Assembly (NCBI GenBank): GCA_015680685.1
Contig: MNCI01029584.1
Span: 1-63,144 of the forward strand
Reading direction: 5' to 3'
DNA length: 63,144 nucleotides
From: Gnetum montanum
Taxonomy: Eukaryota > Streptophyta > Gnetopsida > Gnetales > Gnetaceae
Translations under genes and position numbers: made by a program
The notes under the pieces: generated by a model
The model's input: the letters and a program-made list of their open reading frames with translations, nothing else
Databases searched by the model: none
What the model was told of the DNA's origin: nothing
Part shown: piece after piece, positions 59,252 to 63,144 of the stretch
Numbering within the stretch: position 1 is the first letter of the stretch
Layout of the letters: each line of letters starts with the position of its first letter

Positions 59252-60151
59252 TGATGAATCATGATTCATCTGGTTGCAATATCAGACCCATGATATCAGG
59301 TATGCGATATCAGGTATACGATATCACACCCAACAATGGTATTGGATACACGATATCGTGACTCCTATGTGAGCCTAGAAATACACATGTAGGCACACAA
59401 GAGGGGAATACTTTTAGTCAATTCTTAGAGTCAATTTTAGTGTAGGATCTTTTTTGTCATTTTTCTTCTCAACCTTCTCTCCCAGTGCATGCCTGCAGTG
59501 TGATGATTGTAATTGTACAGCATCCTTTATTTGAGTGATATATACTTGGACACGCACATGATCGGTAATAAAGATCAAGATTACTTCATCATTGCAGCAT
59601 CCACTTAGTTTAATTATTTAATTGTTATTTTTATTTATTTCTTTCATAGTTAACATCTCTCCACCCTAAACTCCTTAAACATGGAATGAGTATGACTTAA
59701 TCATGAGCATTTAAGTGTGACTACTTGGTAATGTAGTAGTGTACCTAGGATTTGTGCTTGGTAATCCTAGTGGTAGTCATGCACAACGTACAAGATGTGT
59801 ACGGATGATTAAGTAATGGATGCTCATCGCACTTAGGCTAGCTTAGACTCTCTCTCCCTATCTCCTCTTAGTATAGCTCTCTCTCTCTCTCTCCCTTCCC
59901 TCCTAGCTTAGCTAAGATGATTTTCCATCACCTCTAGGAGTAGCATTACTGTAGGAACACATCATACACCTCACTCTAGACTAAACCATATGTGATAAAG
60001 AAAATACTAGTTTAGGTGGGAAGAAATTGAACTACGATCAACGAGTAACGATCGAGATACCACAACTACCCCGTCTGCGTAGTTCAATTGGATCATGCAT
60101 GAAACACATGTATTCATATGGTTGACTGTAGGGGTACCTCACTGCTCATCA
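59252..60151 (+). repeat. Solo LTR of the same family, inserted in RE6 gag
   Basis: Starts TGATGAATCATG and ends GCTCATCA, flanked by perfect CTACT duplications (59247-59251 and 60152-60156). Sequence is of the RE5/RE4 type: a GATATC array at 59278-59362, AATAAAGATCAAGATTACTTC at 59568, GGTAATCCTAGTGGTAGTCATGC at 59759, and GGGGTACCTCACTGCTCATCA at the end. It is in the opposite orientation to RE6. The TATA position reads CTAGAAATAC, a decayed CTATAAATA. No internal sequence remains, so an entire element was removed by LTR-LTR recombination. It contains a (CT)n run at 59876-59902. Confidence 0.95.
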
Positions 60152-61380
60152 CTACTTTATCAGCATTTGGATTTGATGAACTTTAAGTTTAGATAGTCTC
60201 CCTTTGGCATAAACCCTAAGAGCTCTTCTAGTTTTTGCTCTGAGTCCATCTATGATGTGGGGGAGTTGTTCAATTTGAGAATAACCATGGCCAAGGCATT
60301 GGTGTAAGAGAGAATAATATCTTTCCATGGTAGCATCCAAGGATTCATGTGTTCCCTATTTCTAGCCTTGGATTTACCTTCTCAAATTGGACACTCTAGA
60401 GTATGTCTAGTATTTTTCATTTAATAGCTTTAACATTGTACTCCATCAATGGATAGATTCTGGCTCTAAGGACTAGTACTAGCTTTTTGCTTCTTTAATG
60501 GGTGTCCTGGGGAAGAGCTTGAGTTTCTGCAAATTATGTTCAATGTTTTACAAGGCACAAGCATCATGGAAAGCTTGTAAATGTGTCTATAGATCAAATT
60601 TTTATCCCCCTTAAATCTTGGGATATTATTCATATTTAAGTGCTTGATCCAACTATCTTTCACATGCCTAGTTGGGATCTTAACTATCTCTATAATGTTA
60701 AGCATGGTTTGAGTTACCAATAGGGGTTCTTCATCATCATTGCATTGAGAGTATCGATGATGGTTCCTACCACCCCTATGTTCTTGGTAACATCTATGGT
60801 CATTGTTATCTCATTGATCAACTTCATCATGATTATTTCTATGGTAGTTTCTACTAAAACTAGTAGATGAAGAGGAATGTTTGGAATTAAATGAAGAGGA
60901 TGAAGAGCAAGGTGGACCACCACCACCACTATAGTGTCTTCCACCACCTCTTCACTCATTATGACTGCCATCCTTAGATCCCTTGCCATCATGATGTTTG
61001 CCCAAGTCCTTGCTTTGACTGTCACTTTTTTCTAAACTTGGTTTATTAATAGTAGATCACATTTTTAGGGCCACACCCTCATCACTAATAATAGGGGGTG
61101 GACATTCTTCATGTTAAGAACCCCTAGAGGAAGGATCCTCACTATCAGTTTGATTTAATAGGAACAAGGGATTAGTGAAGTGTTTCCACTTTGCAAACTC
61201 ATGGTGCTTCTCCTAATTTTGATATCACTTGCATTGTGTTTCAGTGGGATGATAGTTCCTAGTATCATAATCATTCACGATGTATTCCTCTTGAAGATCC
61301 AAGATGCTTAACTTCTTAAGGGTTTGAAACAACATCCTAAGTAAAGATTGATTAGGTGGCATTACGATGTTTCCCTCCAT
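60152..61380 (-). pseudogene. RE6 gag, N-terminal and capsid part
   Basis: From ATG at 61380 (MEGNIVMPPNQSL) one frame reads RMLFQTLKKLSILDLQEEYI, then an Arg/His/Gly/Ser-rich stretch (GKHHDGKGSKDGSHN; GGGGPPCSSSSFNSKHSSSS; 60.79-61.03 kb), then DDEEPLLVTQTMLNIIEIVK and NMNNIPRFKGDKN, parallel to RE5 gag. After a frameshift the capsid domain continues at 60152-60340 with MDATMERYYSLLHQCLGHGY and LPHIIDGLRAKTRRALRVYA (RE5 LDMAVERYYTLLNNCLGHG, HHIIDGLCNETRETLGTYA). The solo LTR then interrupts it. The frame at 60714-61025 that reads as Ile/Val-rich is an out-of-frame shadow. Confidence 0.82.
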
Positions 61381-61648
61381 GTCATGCCATCACAGCTGCT
61401 CATCCTAGTATAGGATGAAGGTGAAGTCTAGTACATACTTATCGAGATGAGTATATATCACTTTGCACTCCTATGGTACAACAGTTTAACATCTTCAACC
61501 CTATGAGAAGAATACATTTTGAAAAAAATAAAATATCAATGTGTTCTTGTAATTATATGTTGTGTGATGGTAATGTTAACCTTGAGTTTGTCCAATGATA
61601 TTAATTATGTTCACTAATCCTAGATAGCGCATGTTTTAACAAAAAGAG

Positions 61649-61666
61649 TCCCCTGTAAAAATGCTA
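61649..61666 (-). promoter_or_regulatory. RE6 primer-binding site (decayed tRNA-Asp type)
   Basis: Minus strand TAGCATTTTTACAGGGGA, one base from the LTR, the same geometry as RE5 and RE4. It agrees with the tRNA-Asp complement at 11 of 18 positions, best at the GGGGA end. Confidence 0.55.
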
Positions 61667-61667
61667 A

Positions 61668-62611
61668 TGATGAGCGATCGAGGTACCCCTATGCCCAACC
61701 ATACAAATCACAAAGTATTCATGTGTTATCCGATTAAATTCCATGGACTCTATAGTGTCCAATGCACTAGTCTTCTAGGTAGTGAACCTTGCCCTAAGGT
61801 TTTTTGTTATCTTCCCAATTGCACTTCTGAAGCTCAAAGGTATGGTTAAGTGTAGTCAAGGCATATGATTTTTATCATTTTATGTTTTATGGTTTTGGTG
61901 CTTAAAATAAACAAGATGGAGAATAAAGTAAGTTAATAGCTATTTTTAATCTAATGAGCTAACTACTATTCAATTAGTTCTAACATAAGTATCTGGTCCC
62001 ACCTGTTGTACACATCCTAAACCCATGTATCCACTACTAGGTTACCAAGTGCTATACTACAAAGTGCACCAAGGAATCATGCTACTGGGATTACCAAGAA
62101 AATACATGTTACACTCAAAGCAATCGTACTTATGTATTTAATCTATCTAGCTTATCTTACTTACTTACCTAATTAGCTTAATTACTAGAAAAAATTGAAT
62201 AAATAAATAAAAATATTAATTACATACAGGAGACATTTAAACTATCTAGAATGATGAAAGGTTTATCAGGAAGTTCATCTTTATTATTGCACACATTGTC
62301 ATGCTGAAGTACAATAGTGCTTGAATAAAGATTCATATGCTCAATGACTCTTGTTGTGGGCACTCAGGAAAATATTATAACTCTCAAATGGAAAAATTGC
62401 AAGAGCTTTGCTACACTATAATTGACTAATGCCATAAATGTGGCTAGTGAGTGCATATTGATAAGCAAAAATGGACCCTATATCAACGAGGTTGTGTCAA
62501 TGCATGAAGTTGATGCATGAAACGATGCATCGATAGGGCTGCATTGATAGGGCCTAGTCGACGGGGCCTAGTTCATGAGGCCTCATTGATGCAGCCAATA
62601 GTGAATGATCA
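61668..62611 (-). repeat. RE6 5-prime LTR
   Basis: 944 bp, partner of 48647-49578. The TATA position now reads TATTGATAAG (about 62457-62466; 3-prime LTR TATTTATAAG), so its promoter is damaged. Upstream motifs remain: GTCGACGGGGCCTAG and GCATTGATAGGGCC words at 62490-62590. Confidence 0.92.
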
Positions 62612-63144
62612 CTAGCACAAGCATAGAGCATAAATTTTGAACTTTTCATACACATCTTGAACAGGTACTAATATTATTGGATTACCATGTGTTTATTACT
62701 AGAATTAAAAAATTTTAGTATGTTATGCTTGAAGTGGTTGTGCTCATATGTATTTACTTAAGTGCCAAATAATAAAATATTTAACTGATAACATGAAAAA
62801 GTAAATGAACATTAATGATTAAGTGCAAGAGAGTAAATTAAAATGCTAATCTAAGTACTACAATGAAGGAAATAAATCTCAATTTTAGAATAGTATATAA
62901 TGTACTTGAATAAAACTGTATACAATCTATTTAATCTATTCTATGGGCATTTAGAGGAAAAAATTCTAACTTATATAGTGTAAAACTACAAGAGTCTAGC
63001 TAAGAAAATGATCAAAAGGTGTTATTAATATGGTATGTGCATGTATTTATATAGGCAAGAATAAAAATCACATTGATGCATCCTAGGCTACATTGACATA
63101 GTTGACCAATTTATTATTGAACAAGAATATAAAACCTAAACCTA
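62612..63144 (-). repeat. RE4 5-prime LTR, outer part (continues beyond window)
   Basis: Resumes after the RE6 insertion at CTAGC. It aligns with the middle and U3 of the other LTRs (GGATTACCATGTG, CTACAAGAGTCTAGC). A TATA-like CTATATAAATA is at 63044-63054 (minus), with upstream GATGCATCAATG, AGCCTAGG and GGTCAACTATGTCAATG. The terminal TG/CA tip is not in the window. Confidence 0.75.

Larger units (their letters stand above)
48647..62611 (-). mobile_element. RE6: 14-kb Athila-like element with gag, pol and ORF2
   Basis: LTRs 48647-49578 and 61668-62611 run from TGATGAAAGG/TGATGAGCGATCG to ACTCATCA/GAATGATCA on the plus strand. CTAGT (48642-48646) and CTAGC (62612-62616) form a target duplication with one transition. 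The interior in sense order is PBS, gag, protease, RT, RNase H, integrase, spacer, internal promoter, ORF2, PPT. A solo LTR interrupts gag. It is the only member here with pol and so the kind of element that could have supplied enzymes to RE4- and RE5-type relatives. All genes now carry stops, and RT has an internal deletion. Confidence 0.92.
31186..63144 (-). mobile_element. RE4: host-layer LTR element split by RE5 and RE6 (pairing uncertain)
   Basis: Proposed parts in minus-strand order: 5-prime LTR (62612-63144 and beyond, plus 48371-48646), gag (46.98-48.28 kb), protease relic (46.1-46.6 kb), spacer, RE5 insertion, spacer, ORF2 (32290-35007) and 3-prime LTR (31186-32089). RT and integrase are absent. 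The CACTC duplication round RE5 shows that 37187 and 45777 were once contiguous. The two LTRs differ in their U3 motifs: GATATC words on the left, GTTGAC/ATGCATCAATG words on the right. They may therefore belong to different elements joined by recombination rather than one insertion. Confidence 0.55.

Noticed and set aside
60714-61025. Ile/Val-rich 103-codon frame
   Set aside because: The Gly/Ser/His-rich frame of gag in phase with 61380 explains this region better.
63130-63144. AAACCTAAACCTA at the window end as telomere repeat
   Set aside because: Only two units at an LTR-internal position; a chance match to the plant telomere word.

Overview
This window looks like gene-free nuclear DNA from a large, repeat-rich seed-plant genome. 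It is AT-rich and has two assembly gaps (16636-16913 and 28639-28753). Nearly every recognisable protein relic belongs to a plant Ty3/gypsy LTR retrotransposon. The only host-gene traces are two land-plant gene pseudogenes. A gymnosperm-like genome is my inference. No intact gene, rRNA, tRNA or CRISPR array was seen. Almost all coding relics are broken by stops, many of them TAG/TAA where Gln or Trp is expected.

Left half. 1-3697 is unclassified DNA with one decayed coding relic. RE1 (3703-17686, minus strand) is a Tat/Athila-like element with about 1.3-kb LTRs, a decayed gag and protease, no visible RT or integrase, and two head-to-head host-gene pseudogenes inside it: a DUF1218 membrane protein and a nucleotide-sugar transporter. 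RE2 (18743-22582, minus) is a short pol-less LTR element. RE3 (about 22.6-28.1 kb, minus) is a gypsy polyprotein relic in the order gag, protease, RNase H, RT, RNase H, integrase. A 66-bp/33-bp tandem array (28754-29510) and featureless AT-rich DNA follow.

Right half. 31186-63144 is a nest of related giant elements, all transcribed from the minus strand unless noted. The host layer RE4 has a 3-prime LTR at 31186-32089 and a 5-prime LTR split between 48371-48646 and 62612-63144. RE5 (37193-45771) is a complete 8.6-kb insertion with perfect CACTC target duplications. RE6 (48647-62611) is a 14-kb insertion into the RE4 5-prime LTR. A solo LTR in plus orientation (59252-60151) has perfect CTACT duplications and splits the RE6 gag. 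The primer-binding site of RE5 is nearly a perfect match to plant tRNA-Asp, as in Athila elements.

The standout is a shared three-part architecture: gag near the 5-prime LTR, optional pol, and a long extra gene (ORF2, about 900 codons) before the 3-prime LTR. RE5 keeps only gag and ORF2, RE4 keeps gag, a protease relic and ORF2, and RE6 has gag, pol and ORF2. Each ORF2 lies about 440-550 bp downstream of its own TATA box. Just upstream of that box are motifs matching those in front of the LTR TATA box of the same element (GATATC palindromes in RE4 and RE5; GTTGAC/GGCC motifs in RE6). This suggests an internal promoter that has co-evolved with the LTR promoter. Each ORF2 start codon also abuts a conserved splice-acceptor-like sequence.
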